Shown: positions 25,469-35,230, counted from the first letter of the stretch. The stretch: 64,000 nt of DNA from [Bacillus] selenitireducens MLS10 (GCF_000093085.1 NC_014219.1:186001-250000); one strand, 5' to 3'. A program made the numbers and translations. Notes: generated from the letters alone by a model not told the origin.

Positions 25469-27064
25469 ATGGGTGCAGAATTAAATGCAAAGTTATTCAG
25501 TGCTGCGGATAATCTTCGCAGTAAAATGGATGCTTCGGAGTACAAGAACTATTTATTGGGGTTGATCTTCTACAAGTACCTCTCAGATAAGCTGTTGATA
25601 AAAGTCGTTGAACTGGCAGATGAATCTTTGGATACATATGATACGCCGGATAAACAGACAGAGCTTTATGAAGAACTGTTATCTGATAAGGATACGAAAG
25701 AGGACCTGATCGCAACAGTTGTCGATACGCTTGGGTATGATATTGAACCACCTCATCTGTTTAACGTGTTGGCTGAACAGGCGAAGAAGAACGTCTTTCA
25801 ATTAAACGACTTGAATAAAGCGTTTATCCAGCTTTCGACGAAGTACGATGCGTTCAGTGGGTTATTTGATGACGTGGATCTGCAGTCGAAGAAGCTGGGG
25901 TCTGATGATCAGCAACGAAACGTCACGGTGACCGATGTGATCAAAAAGCTCAATGATGTGGATCTCATTGGTTATGAGGGTGACGTGATTGGGGATGCGT
26001 ATGAATATCTCATCGGTCAGTTTGCATCTGAAGCCGGAAAGAAAGCCGGCGAGTTCTATACGCCGCATATGGTATCGGATATGATGTCACAGATCGTAGC
26101 GATTGGTCAGGAAGACAAGAAGTGGTTCAGTGTCTTTGACCCGACGATGGGATCAGGGTCCTTGATGCTGAATGTGCGAAACTATCTCAATCACCCGGAT
26201 AAGGTAAAGTACCATGGCCAGGAACTGAATACAACGACGTTTAACCTGGCGAAGATGAACCTCATCCTCCATGGTGTTGATCCGGAAGAAATGCGTGTTC
26301 GGAATGGGGATACGCTCAATAAGGACTGGCCAACGGATGAACCGTATACCTTTGATTCGGTGGTCATGAATCCGCCATACTCGGCGAAGTGGTCGGCGGA
26401 TGATACGTTCCTCGATGATTCACGGTTTAATCGTTACGGGAAGCTCGCTCCAAAATCGAAAGCGGACTTTGCCTTCGTGCTGCACGGCTACTATCACTTA
26501 AAAGAAACGGGTACCATGGCGATTGTATTGCCACACGGGATTCTCTTCAGAGGAGCTGCCGAAGGCACGATCCGGCAAAAGCTATTGGAGGACGGCAGTA
26601 TTTATGCGGTCATCGGCATGCCACCGAATCTGTTCTTTGGAACGTCGATCCCGACTACGGTATTAATCCTGAAAAAGAATCGTAGTACACGGGATGTCCT
26701 GTTCATTGATGCCAGTCGTGACTTTATCAAAGGCAAGAACCAGAATAAGCTCTCCAAGGAGAACATTGAGAAGGTCGTGGATACGTATAATAAGCGTGAA
26801 TCCGTTGAGAAGTACGCGCATTTAGCGACTTTTGAAGAGATCAAAGAGAACGATTATAACCTGAATATCCCACGTTACGTAGATACATTTGAAGAAGAAG
26901 AACCTGTCGATATGAAAGCAGTAGGGACTGAAATGAAAGAGATTCAAGAGAAAAAGCAGGCCCTGCAAAAAAGCCTGTTTGAGGATATTTCATCCCTGCA
27001 GTACAGCGAAGAAGATGCGGAGTGGATTCAAGGAGCGTTAGAGGTGTTTGGATATGACAAATAA
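25469..27064 (+). CDS. hsdM: Type I restriction-modification methyltransferase subunit
   Basis: A 531-residue N6-adenine methyltransferase, the M subunit of a type I system. It has an N-terminal HsdM helical domain, motif I FDPTMGSGSL (about 223-232) for S-adenosylmethionine and catalytic motif IV NPPYSAKW (about 300). With HsdS it methylates the host recognition site; with HsdR it forms the restriction complex. The start overlap with hsdS shows a single operon hsdM-hsdS-hsdR. An AAGGAGTG site precedes the ATG. Confidence 0.96.
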   Translation: MGAELNAKLFSAADNLRSKMDASEYKNYLLGLIFYKYLSDKLLIKVVELADESLDTYDTPDKQTELYEELLSDKDTKEDLIATVVDTLGYDIEPPHLFNVLAEQAKKNVFQLNDLNKAFIQLSTKYDAFSGLFDDVDLQSKKLGSDDQQRNVTVTDVIKKLNDVDLIGYEGDVIGDAYEYLIGQFASEAGKKAGEFYTPHMVSDMMSQIVAIGQEDKKWFSVFDPTMGSGSLMLNVRNYLNHPDKVKYHGQELNTTTFNLAKMNLILHGVDPEEMRVRNGDTLNKDWPTDEPYTFDSVVMNPPYSAKWSADDTFLDDSRFNRYGKLAPKSKADFAFVLHGYYHLKETGTMAIVLPHGILFRGAAEGTIRQKLLEDGSIYAVIGMPPNLFFGTSIPTTVLILKKNRSTRDVLFIDASRDFIKGKNQNKLSKENIEKVVDTYNKRESVEKYAHLATFEEIKENDYNLNIPRYVDTFEEEEPVDMKAVGTEMKEIQEKKQALQKSLFEDISSLQYSEEDAEWIQGALEVFGYDK

Positions 27065-28289
27065 GCTGGTACCTGAGATTCGGTTTGATAGTTTTAAAGA
27101 TAAATGGTTAACAAGAAATTTGAATGAAATAATGAAATTTTCAAATGGCATTAACGCTCCGAAAGAAGCATACGGTCAAGGTAGAAAAATGATTAGTGTA
27201 CTCGATATTTTATCTGAAGAGTACCTAACTTACGATAATGTTAGGAATTCAGTTAGTGTTTCTGAAATTTTAGAACAAAAGAATAAAGTAGAATTCGGAG
27301 ATTTAGTTTTTGTAAGATCATCAGAAGTATTAAATGAAGTTGGCTTGTCAAAGGCATATTTGGATAATGAATATGCCTTATATAGCGGGTTCTCAATTAG
27401 AGGAAAAAAAATTTCTGAATATGATCCTATATTTGTTGAAAGATCTTTGAATGGAATTAGCAGAAGACAAATTGAACGTAAATCAGGTGGGAGTACAAGA
27501 TATAATGTTAGCCAGGAAATTCTAAACTCTCTTTTTATTAACATGCCTACCGTACAAGAACAACAAAAAATCGGCGAATTCTTCAAGAACCTCGACGACC
27601 GCATAGCCCTTCAGCAACAACACATCACATTATTAAAAGAAAGCAAACAAGGCTTTTTGCAGAAGATGTTTCCGAAGGATGGCGAACGTGTGCCGGAGGT
27701 TCGGTTTGATGGGTTTAGTGGGGAGTGGGAAGTTTTAGAAATAAAAAATATTGCCGCAGAAACTTATGGTGGAGGCACTCCAAAAACTTCAATAAGTGAT
27801 TACTGGAATGGGAATATTCCTTGGATACAAAGCAGTGATCTTAAAACAGATGTTTTGAATTTAGTTTCACCCACAAAGTTTATAAGCGATGCAGGTATTA
27901 ATAATTCAGCAACTAAACTTGTACCTGAAAATTCAATCGCTATTGTTACTAGAGTAGGGGTCGGGAAATTAGCATTGGTTCCATATCCTTATGCTACTAG
28001 TCAAGATTTTTTATCTTTATCATCGTTAAAGATAGATTTGAAATTTGCATTATATTCACTTTACTTAATCATTAAAAAAGAAGTTAATAACTTACAAGGT
28101 ACATCTATTAAAGGAATAACTAAACCGGAGTTATTAAAGAAAAAAATAATAATACCTTCAAATTTAAAAGAACAACAAAAAATCGGTGAATTCTTCAAGA
28201 ATCTCGATGATTCTATTGCCGCTCACGAAAAAGAACTCGAACTGTTACAGGAAACGAAAAAAGGATTCCTGCAAAAAATGTTTGTCTAG
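27054..28289 (+). CDS. hsdS: Type I restriction-modification specificity subunit
   Basis: A 411-residue specificity protein with two target-recognition domains, each followed by a similar helical spacer. The spacers both begin EQQKIGEFFKNLDD and end GFLQKMF, near residues 165-205 and 370-411. The two recognition domains are AT-rich and differ from each other, while the spacers are also almost identical in DNA, as expected if domains are swapped by recombination. The start at 27054 uses GAGGTG seven bases upstream and overlaps hsdM. The recognised DNA sequence cannot be predicted by eye. Confidence 0.95.
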   Translation: MTNKLVPEIRFDSFKDKWLTRNLNEIMKFSNGINAPKEAYGQGRKMISVLDILSEEYLTYDNVRNSVSVSEILEQKNKVEFGDLVFVRSSEVLNEVGLSKAYLDNEYALYSGFSIRGKKISEYDPIFVERSLNGISRRQIERKSGGSTRYNVSQEILNSLFINMPTVQEQQKIGEFFKNLDDRIALQQQHITLLKESKQGFLQKMFPKDGERVPEVRFDGFSGEWEVLEIKNIAAETYGGGTPKTSISDYWNGNIPWIQSSDLKTDVLNLVSPTKFISDAGINNSATKLVPENSIAIVTRVGVGKLALVPYPYATSQDFLSLSSLKIDLKFALYSLYLIIKKEVNNLQGTSIKGITKPELLKKKIIIPSNLKEQQKIGEFFKNLDDSIAAHEKELELLQETKKGFLQKMFV

Positions 28290-28301
28290 GAGGTGATTGG
28301 T

Positions 28302-31300
28302 GTGCAGAGCCTGTCTCATCGTTCAGAAGCTGAAATCGAGAACCATCTCATTCAAGTATTGGGGGAAGGGCATAACCAGTGGACGTTTCGTGATGATTTG
28401 AAGTCCGAAGCGGACCTTTGGCAAAACCTTCGTCAAAAAATCACCCAGAATAACCTGTCTGAACTCGGTGACACACCACTGACGGATAAGGAATTTGATG
28501 CGATTAAAACGGAGCTTTTGTTCCGGACACAGACGCCGTTTGATGCGGCAAAGTGGTTAAAAGGCGAGAACGGGATCGCCCGGATCACCATTGAACGGGA
28601 AGACAGCCATCAGGGGTTTGTGTCCCTTGTGCTGTATTCCAATCAGGATATCGGTGGCGGGATCTCAAGCTATGAGGTTGTGAACCAGATTGCCAAACAG
28701 TCTGCTACAGACGGCGGGCGGGATCGCCGTTTTGATGTAACGCTATTGATCAACGGTCTTCCCATCGTGCAAATTGAACTGAAAAAGGTCACCGCCAAGG
28801 ACGGCGTGTATCAAGCCTTTAACCAGATCAAAAAGTACGCGGAAGAAGGGATGTTCCGAAACAATATCTTTGCCACCCTGCAGCTGTTCGTTGTCTCCAA
28901 TGAACAGACGACGCGGTACTTTGCCAACGCGATGCCGAGAAACCTGCATCGGAAGTTCATGTTCAGTTGGCGCACGAAGGATAATAAGAAAGTCGAGAAC
29001 CTCTATGAATTCTGTAAACAGGCCCTGAATATTCCCGATGCCCACCGGCTGATTGCCAACTACACCATCGTCAGTGAGGATCAGGATAACAAAACCCTGA
29101 TGGTGCTTCATCCGTATCAGATCCACGCCATCGAAGCGCTCTTTACCGCAGTCAATAAACATCAGTCGGGCTACGTGTGGCATGCGACAGGCTCCGGGAA
29201 AACGCTCACGAGCTTTGTGTCGACGAAGCTGCTTGCGAAGAAGTCCGGTATTGACCGCACGATCATGCTCGTGGACCGTAAAGATTTGGACAGTCAGACA
29301 ACGAGTGAATTTACGAAGTTCGCCTCCGAGTTCAATACAGGGATCTCGTCAGGAAACACTCCGGCAAATAGCTTAATCGTCGGGACCGGAAGTGCTCAGG
29401 AACTGAGTAAGACGCTGTTGGCGGATGCGAACTCGAACGTCGTCATCATTACGACGCGTCAAAAGCTCGATTCGGCGTTAAAACATGCGAAGAAACAGGA
29501 AGAACAAAAGGGGTCAAACCGGTATGAAAAGCTGATGGGCCAGCATATCGTCTTCATCGTCGACGAATGCCACCGGGCGTTGAGTGCAGAGAACATGGAA
29601 GAGACGAAGAAGTTCTTCCCTAACTCCACGTGGTTTGGGTTTACCGGGACACCGATCTTTGAAGAGAATAAGAAACAGGCCAAAGGACAACTGGCACGAA
29701 CGACCTTTGATCAGTATGGGGATAAGCTCCACTCGTATACGATCAAAAATGCGTTGGAGGACGGCTCGGTCCTCGGCTTTCAGGTGGAACATGAAACGAC
29801 GATCAAGCCCATCTCTCTAGATGAGATGATTTACACGAAACTCCGAAACAGTGAGGCTTATACGCATATGCCAGATGAAGCCATCAATATAGAGATCAAT
29901 AAGATGACGGGCATGCAAAAAGAGGCCTATATCGATAAGGAAACGTACGAGAAGGATGAACATATTGATACAGTAATCAAAAAGATCTTCAGTCCGAATA
30001 ATGCCTATATCAAGTTTGATTTCAAGAACGGGAAGCCGACGAAATCCGCCATCCTGACAACGAGCTCCATCGATATGGCCAAGCGCTATTACAAAGCCAT
30101 TAAAGCAATGACCAGCGAGGAAAACTGGATGGAAGAGGTCTTTCAAGACCGGCCGCTCCGAAAAGGCCAGACGATGGACGACCCGGACTTCCCGCGGATT
30201 GCGATTACGTATTCATTGGATGAAAACAACGAGAACGCCATCGATCAGCAAGAGGAGATGCAGGAGATCATTGACGACTATAACCGTTACTACAAAACCG
30301 CCTGGTCCCTGCAGGACATTGAACGGTATAACGGGGACATCAACAACCGACTGGCACGAAAGCGTGCAGAGTTCCAACAGCCGGGCCGTCAGGTGGATCT
30401 GGTCATCGTAGTCGATCGCTTATTGACGGGCTTTGATGCCCCGACGATTCAGACGCTGTTCGTGGATCGGAACCTCGAATATGCCGGACTGATTCAGGCG
30501 TTCTCCAGAACGAACCGGACGTATCCCGATAAGACAAAGGGGCTCATCGTCACGTTCCGTAAACCGCACAAGATGGAAGACAATGTGGCGAAGGCAACGA
30601 AGCTGTATTCAGAAGTGAAGGAAGAGTCCGGTCTCATTTATCCAAGCTATGATTCGGCGAAGAAACGCTTCAAAAAGGCACATAAAGAGCTGGAGGCGAT
30701 CATCGAAGAAGAAGGGCAGATCGATGAACAGGCACCGATCGATACCCGTGTGGACTATGTGAAAGCTTTCCAGGAGCTCAATAACGCCTATGAAGCACTG
30801 GTGACCTATGACAGCTACAACAATGATATAGATACGTCCAAAGCCTTGCAGGCACAGGTGAATGTATTGAAAGAGGAAATGGGTGTGTATGAAACGGTGA
30901 AGGGGTCCCTGATTGAGGATGAACCGATCATAGATCCGATCAATCCACCGGATTTCTCTGATTTGACCTTCTACAGTGACGCATCAGCAAAGCTCTATGA
31001 CATTGACTCCAGCTACATCGATCAGCTGCTTGGTACGTACCAGGCAAATAACCCGGATGTCCGCGACGAGATCGAAGAAGCCCTTAAGAAATTGAACAAG
31101 GCTGAAACTGTGAAGGACGTCTACCGTTCGATCTTAAACGCCATCGATGACAAAGAAGTGGATGAAGCAGAAGATATCTTTGCCGTGAAGCGCCGCTTCT
31201 TTACCGAGAAGAAAGAACAGATTGTCGAAGGATTCAGCAATTACTGGCACGTATCCAGTAACGAGCTACATGCATCCGCCATTCAATACATGATCGGCAT

Positions 31301-31466
31301 GGACGCTATTCCCAACATGAAGAGCATCATTGAAAGCAAGGACTATGACGCCTTCAAAGTGGAACATCCGGACGTGAAACCGTTCAAATACCCACAGATG
31401 ATGAAGCGGGAGTGGCAGCAGGTCCTTGATGAGCAGATTGTACCGCTGGATGATGAGTTGAGGTAA
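28302..31466 (+). CDS. hsdR: Type I restriction endonuclease subunit
   Basis: A 1054-residue motor and nuclease subunit. The N-terminal PD-(D/E)xK nuclease is seen as RRFDVTLLINGLPIVQIELKK split around residues 140-165. The helicase core begins with Walker A HATGSGKT (about 293), the DEAD-box variant DECHRA (about 420) and GFTGTPIF, ending with motif VI QAFSRTNRTYP. The GTG at 28302 was chosen, with AGGAGG eight bases upstream. All motifs look intact, so the system should be functional. Confidence 0.96.
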   Translation: MQSLSHRSEAEIENHLIQVLGEGHNQWTFRDDLKSEADLWQNLRQKITQNNLSELGDTPLTDKEFDAIKTELLFRTQTPFDAAKWLKGENGIARITIEREDSHQGFVSLVLYSNQDIGGGISSYEVVNQIAKQSATDGGRDRRFDVTLLINGLPIVQIELKKVTAKDGVYQAFNQIKKYAEEGMFRNNIFATLQLFVVSNEQTTRYFANAMPRNLHRKFMFSWRTKDNKKVENLYEFCKQALNIPDAHRLIANYTIVSEDQDNKTLMVLHPYQIHAIEALFTAVNKHQSGYVWHATGSGKTLTSFVSTKLLAKKSGIDRTIMLVDRKDLDSQTTSEFTKFASEFNTGISSGNTPANSLIVGTGSAQELSKTLLADANSNVVIITTRQKLDSALKHAKKQEEQKGSNRYEKLMGQHIVFIVDECHRALSAENMEETKKFFPNSTWFGFTGTPIFEENKKQAKGQLARTTFDQYGDKLHSYTIKNALEDGSVLGFQVEHETTIKPISLDEMIYTKLRNSEAYTHMPDEAINIEINKMTGMQKEAYIDKETYEKDEHIDTVIKKIFSPNNAYIKFDFKNGKPTKSAILTTSSIDMAKRYYKAIKAMTSEENWMEEVFQDRPLRKGQTMDDPDFPRIAITYSLDENNENAIDQQEEMQEIIDDYNRYYKTAWSLQDIERYNGDINNRLARKRAEFQQPGRQVDLVIVVDRLLTGFDAPTIQTLFVDRNLEYAGLIQAFSRTNRTYPDKTKGLIVTFRKPHKMEDNVAKATKLYSEVKEESGLIYPSYDSAKKRFKKAHKELEAIIEEEGQIDEQAPIDTRVDYVKAFQELNNAYEALVTYDSYNNDIDTSKALQAQVNVLKEEMGVYETVKGSLIEDEPIIDPINPPDFSDLTFYSDASAKLYDIDSSYIDQLLGTYQANNPDVRDEIEEALKKLNKAETVKDVYRSILNAIDDKEVDEAEDIFAVKRRFFTEKKEQIVEGFSNYWHVSSNELHASAIQYMIGMDAIPNMKSIIESKDYDAFKVEHPDVKPFKYPQMMKREWQQVLDEQIVPLDDELR

Positions 31467-31544
31467 ATGTATGAGAACAAAGGCGTTAATGTAAGTGATA
31501 ACCCAGGTGCAATTGTTTGATAGAGAAGGGGTTGGTCGGAGTCT

Positions 31545-32399
31545 ATGAATATTGAACCGATCTACAAAGAATATCGAAGGCTTAAAAAGTCAATTGATTC
31601 TCAAGAAGCGATATGCCTAAGGGATTGGAATAAATCGATATCTGTTATTTATGAAAAAGGAAAATATAAAGTAGATGTGGATTTATATACATTGGATATC
31701 ACAAATCGAAAAGACATTACAAATGGTCTTTATGCTAAATATGAGCACAAGCTAAAAGGTTATAATTTCGATAATGCGAAACAGGATATTACGAATAGTA
31801 GTCGAAGAGATGAGAGGCGAATATGGTCAGGATACTTAAAGCTTAAGTATCCTGATTCATATCTCGATATTAAGTTTATTGATCGAGAAAGACCGGATTA
31901 TTATTTGTATGTTAATGGCTGTGTGATTGCTGTTGAGGTTGTTGAAGCAATGTTTCAAAAGCAAGGGAAATTCAGAAACTGGCATCGATCCTTTTTAGGG
32001 AAAAATAAGATGATTAGTGATTTAGTCAACCATAGATATTATGATGATTCGTTCTATCTTGAGGAGGATAATAACATGATATGGTCCTCCTGTCATAAAG
32101 GAATGATTAACTCTAGTGCAATACGAATTAAAATTATTGATGCTATTCTTTCAAAGGTGAAAAAATATAAAAATTACATGAAAGATGTGGAACTACCAAA
32201 AGAAAAATGTATTTTGGTAGGTTATACATCAATAGGTTTAATTGATGAGAGTGATTTTTTAGATCTTGGGAGAAGAATTGCACAGGAGGAACAAATACGA
32301 TCATCCCATATTGAACGAATCATAGTAACTTCATATCTCTATAATAACTTGGTGGAATACGATCGGTGTGGAGAGATAGTACATTACAAAATAACATAA
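31545..32399 (+). CDS. Orphan protein behind hsdR, possible PD-(D/E)xK-like nuclease
   Basis: A 284-residue protein that I do not recognise. It is basic, AT-rich and without membrane segments. Between residues 104 and 135 there is a stretch DIKFIDRERPDYYLYVNGCV then IAVEVVEA, resembling the beta-hairpin D...ExV core of PD-(D/E)xK nucleases, though the usual lysine is absent. It starts 79 bases after hsdR in the same direction, so it may be an accessory of the restriction operon or an independent defence gene. Confidence 0.55.
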   Translation: MNIEPIYKEYRRLKKSIDSQEAICLRDWNKSISVIYEKGKYKVDVDLYTLDITNRKDITNGLYAKYEHKLKGYNFDNAKQDITNSSRRDERRIWSGYLKLKYPDSYLDIKFIDRERPDYYLYVNGCVIAVEVVEAMFQKQGKFRNWHRSFLGKNKMISDLVNHRYYDDSFYLEEDNNMIWSSCHKGMINSSAIRIKIIDAILSKVKKYKNYMKDVELPKEKCILVGYTSIGLIDESDFLDLGRRIAQEEQIRSSHIERIIVTSYLYNNLVEYDRCGEIVHYKIT

Positions 32400-32594
32400 A
32401 ATATTGAAGGAGTTTCTTAGATTCCTGAATTGTATATGTCATTAAGGTGAATTTTCAAATTTGGATAGAGATACAATGAAACCGGCGTTGTACTGTGGCT
32501 CAGAGGACGCATCATACAGAACTTTTGAACCAAATATGCAATAGACCTTAGCCCAACAAATACGTCTTCATCGGATAGCTGTACCCACTTATTA

Positions 32595-32724
32595 TGTATA
32601 TAGTAATCTAAATGTGGACCACCGTAGTCATTGAAACCTTGCCCACCCAGTCTAAAAATTTACACTATGAAAAATCGGTCATTCTGAGGTCACAGACCTC
32701 ATGAATGACCGATTTCTTATTGCT
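32595..32724. repeat. Relic A: copy of the HD-GYP terminator region
   Basis: This segment matches 50808-50937 downstream of the HD-GYP gene, including TGTATATAGTAATCTAAA, GTGGACCACCGTAGTCA and the terminator stem AAATCGGTCATTC / GAATGACCGATTT. The hairpin here is longer than in the other copies, continuing TGAGGTC/GACCTCA. The match resumes after the 165-bp insertion at 32893. Confidence 0.75.
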
Positions 32725-32727
32725 TGG

Positions 32728-32892
32728 AACCTAGATTCCCGAGAAATATGATGATTTATAACGAGTCATGGCTTAACAGTGAGATTTAGACAACTCCATC
32801 CTCGTTACATATTTTTATTTTATAACAAGTGGAGAATGGTGCTATATCAGCATATATTGTCAGTCTCGTTATACATTCCGGGAATGCAGGTT
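32728..32892. mobile_element. MITE-like element, copy 1 (165 bp)
   Basis: Terminal inverted repeats AACCTAGATTCCCGAGAA and, at the other end, the complement of AACCTGCATTCCCGGAA. Inside are ATAACGAG and CTCGTTAT arms. No coding capacity. It interrupts the HD-GYP relic exactly where copies B and C are continuous, with TTGG or GG possibly duplicated at the joins. Confidence 0.65.
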
Positions 32893-33024
32893 GGAAATGG
32901 ATATAGAGCTTTGCCTTTCGCGATGAGTCTCAAATCTTTCCCCATTAAAGTCTATAAAGTGATCAATGATCGAAGGGTCCCACTATGATCCTCTGCCGTT
33001 TTGCCGAATGCTGCAGGCCTTTTC
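32893..33024 (-). pseudogene. Relic of the HD-GYP gene 3' end
   Basis: About 130 bases matching 50939-51070, that is the last 33 or so codons of the HD-GYP gene plus its stop region (AAAGTGATCAATGA and GATCCTCTGCCGTTTTGC are shared). It is flanked on both sides by MITE-like copies and is not expressed as a gene. Confidence 0.7.
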
Positions 33025-33189
33025 ATCCTGGATTCCTGAGAAATTTAATGGTTTATAACGAGTAATGGCTTAACAATGGGATAGAGTCAACTCCACACTC
33101 GTTACATATTTTTCTTTAATAACAAGTGAAGAATGCTGCTATATCAGCATATACTGCCAGTCTCGTTATATATTCCGGGAATACAGGTT
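33025..33189. mobile_element. MITE-like element, copy 2 (165 bp)
   Basis: Same length and order of features as copy 1 (32728-32892): it starts ATCCTGGATTCCTGAGAA and ends TTCCGGGAATACAGGTT, with GTTTATAACGAG and AGTCTCGTTATA inside. The two differ at scattered positions, so they are old or independently inserted. Confidence 0.65.
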
Positions 33190-33330
33190 ACTTGGAAGAG
33201 TTTATTGATCAACAATTGTATGAACGAACGGTCAAGTAAAACTAAACAATAGAAACACATAAAAAACTGTTTACAGATTCAAATTTTTATAGTAATGTAA
33301 ATGATAATAAGTGAGTGTATATGAATATAA

Positions 33331-34116
33331 ATGATGAACGGTGTGATACTAATGTATAGTGATCAGGAAAAAGAAATATTAGTTGATGTTGAAAACGTTG
33401 TAAGTAGATATTTTAATTTATCGGACTTAGTTATTAACAACTTGCCTCATCAAATTGAAAATGACGATTTATACACATTAGAAGAAGTGGCCGAAATACT
33501 TTCTATGTCAATTGTTACGATTCGCCAATATGTGAGACAAGGAAAGTTAAAGGCTATTAAACAATGGAAAAATTGGATGGTTCCATCGAATGCTATTGCA
33601 AAAATGATTTACGAAAGAAAAAACGGTAAGAAACTGAGAGAAAATGAAACGATGCTGGTCATAGTTGCGGGAGATCTCTACGAAGAAGATAGTTCGATCA
33701 GAGACTATCAAATAATTACAGCAGGAGATCTTTTAGCAAATATAAATGCAAATTCTTCGGTTGCCATTGATGACTACATTTATACGGTGATGCCAAATCA
33801 AAAAGAGCATCTCATTTATATTGAAGCGACTAGCAATATTAATAATTTTTTCAGAAGGACAGGCGATATTGTATTCAGTGATTTGAGTAAAGTGGAAGCA
33901 CCTCTTGAAAGCTTCTTGCCGGAAGAAAAAAAAGCATTGAGTCATATCATCAGCAATAGAGATCATTTAATAGTCGAAAATCCAAATGAGGCTTTATTGA
34001 CGATTAAGGAATTGTTCGGTGAACCAGAAGATGTTTATACAGTATTAAAGATATATAAAGCTTTGTTGGAAGTAGCAGGAGAAGAATTCAAAGGACAAAA
34101 GAAAGGAGATGTCTGA
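33331..34116 (+). CDS. Excisionase-type HTH protein with an unknown C-terminal domain
   Basis: A 261-residue protein. Residues about 48-95 form a MerR/excisionase-like helix-turn-helix (YTLEEVAEILSMSIVTIRQY, then VRQGKLKAIKQWKNWMVPS). The remaining 165 residues are not recognised. Such HTH domains serve in excisionases, toxin-antitoxin regulators and phage proteins. The start is uncertain: ATG at 33331, or ATG at 33352 with GGTGTGAT upstream. A second small gene follows 76 bases later. AT-rich and between repeat relics and IS elements, so probably acquired. Confidence 0.6.
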   Translation: MMNGVILMYSDQEKEILVDVENVVSRYFNLSDLVINNLPHQIENDDLYTLEEVAEILSMSIVTIRQYVRQGKLKAIKQWKNWMVPSNAIAKMIYERKNGKKLRENETMLVIVAGDLYEEDSSIRDYQIITAGDLLANINANSSVAIDDYIYTVMPNQKEHLIYIEATSNINNFFRRTGDIVFSDLSKVEAPLESFLPEEKKALSHIISNRDHLIVENPNEALLTIKELFGEPEDVYTVLKIYKALLEVAGEEFKGQKKGDV

Positions 34117-34192
34117 AAAAGGAAGGGAAATTAATCATTGTCTGCTGTGTCACATCTCATATTAAAATACCTTTTGGAAAGGAAGATGAAAA

Positions 34193-34594
34193 ATGTCTGT
34201 TCAACAAATTGCAGATAATTTCCTAAACGAGGTAAGCCATTTCCGTAATGTTGACCTTAAACCCAGTGAAAAAAATACGAAACGAATCAATGTGTATGTA
34301 TCACCTGAAAGCAGGAAGCGTTGGATGCAGGTAGACATAAATCCGACATACTTGGCGGTGTCTATGGATCACATGGAAGGTGAGTTATCTTTAATGGATG
34401 TTTCTAAAATAGGTATATCTCAAGATCGATCAAGCAGAAAGACAAGCTTTAAAGTGACACCAAATACTGAGAAATTTTCAGCTGTTCACTTTTCGTTTTT
34501 TGAAACAGATAACTATGATTTTTCAAATGAAGAATTTATAGTGTTTTTAGAAAAACATTATAAAGCTTTTTTAAAGAGGGTGCGTTTAACATAA
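34193..34594 (+). CDS. Small orphan protein downstream of the HTH gene
   Basis: A 133-residue protein, not recognised. It is basic and polar with no signal peptide or membrane helix. A good ribosome site (GGAAAGGAAGATG) precedes the ATG. The partner position behind an HTH gene suggests a two-gene cassette, but no toxin or antitoxin motif is visible. Confidence 0.5.
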   Translation: MSVQQIADNFLNEVSHFRNVDLKPSEKNTKRINVYVSPESRKRWMQVDINPTYLAVSMDHMEGELSLMDVSKIGISQDRSSRKTSFKVTPNTEKFSAVHFSFFETDNYDFSNEEFIVFLEKHYKAFLKRVRLT

Positions 34595-34737
34595 TTGAGC
34601 AGGATTCATAAAATATATCAGGAGTTAAGATGCCTTTTCCTGGCACAGAAAAGTATCACCGAACTGGGGAGAGACTTTTTCAGGTCCATGGATAAATCTA
34701 TTGCAAAAATCTGTACTTTTATGATGCAGTAATCACA

Positions 34738-34797
34738 TGGCTCAAAAATCCGCATTCAGTGGCTCAAAACTCCGCTCATATGGCTCGATCTGTCCGC
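34738..34797. repeat. Three tandem TGGCTC...TCCGC repeats, possible IS21-type end
   Basis: TGGCTC occurs at 34738, 34760 and 34781, each followed by a TCCGC within about 15 bases. Multiple short direct repeats of this kind mark the ends of IS21-family elements; no IS21 genes remain here. Between the small orphan gene and the IS3 element nothing else was seen. Confidence 0.35.
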
Positions 34798-34904
34798 AAT
34801 ACTCAAGCGAATTTATGCAACGAGTGGATCGGTTACACTTAGTTGGACAGATTCGTTAAGGTCCCGTACACTTGGTTCAAATACAAACCAAGGAGAGCTG
34901 TTTT

Positions 34905-35189
34905 ATGACAACTCGCAAACGGAGAAGTTTCACAAAGGAATTCAAAGAACAGATCGTGCAACTGCATCAAGCTGGCAAGCCCCGATCCGAACTCATCAAA
35001 GAATACGAGCTGACGCCTTCTGCCTTTGATAAATGGGTTAGGCAATACCAGGGTAGTGGATCTTTCAAGGAAAAGGATAACCGTACGTCTGTTGAAGAAG
35101 AGCTGTTACAGCTCAAGAAAGAAAATAAACAGCTGACCATGGAAAATGATATTTTAAAGCAAGCCGCGCTGATCATAGGACGAAAGTAA
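34905..35189 (+). CDS. IS3-family transposase OrfA
   Basis: A 94-residue protein with the HTH (KEFKEQIVQLHQAGKPRSEL) and a leucine-zipper end (EEELLQLKKENKQLTMENDI) typical of IS3 OrfA, which binds the element ends. An AAGGAGAG site precedes the ATG. Near its end a GAAAG run allows a -1 shift into the orfB frame, which stays open from at least 35180 through the orfB ATG. Confidence 0.9.
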   Translation: MTTRKRRSFTKEFKEQIVQLHQAGKPRSELIKEYELTPSAFDKWVRQYQGSGSFKEKDNRTSVEEELLQLKKENKQLTMENDILKQAALIIGRK

Positions 35190-35230
35190 ATGTAATCAAG
35201 GCTAATCGTTACAAATACTCGGTATCAGCA

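Noticed and set aside
34738-34797. CRISPR-like spacing of TGGCTC repeats
   Set aside because: Only three short, diverged units of about 21 bases with no separate spacers; closer to insertion-sequence ends.
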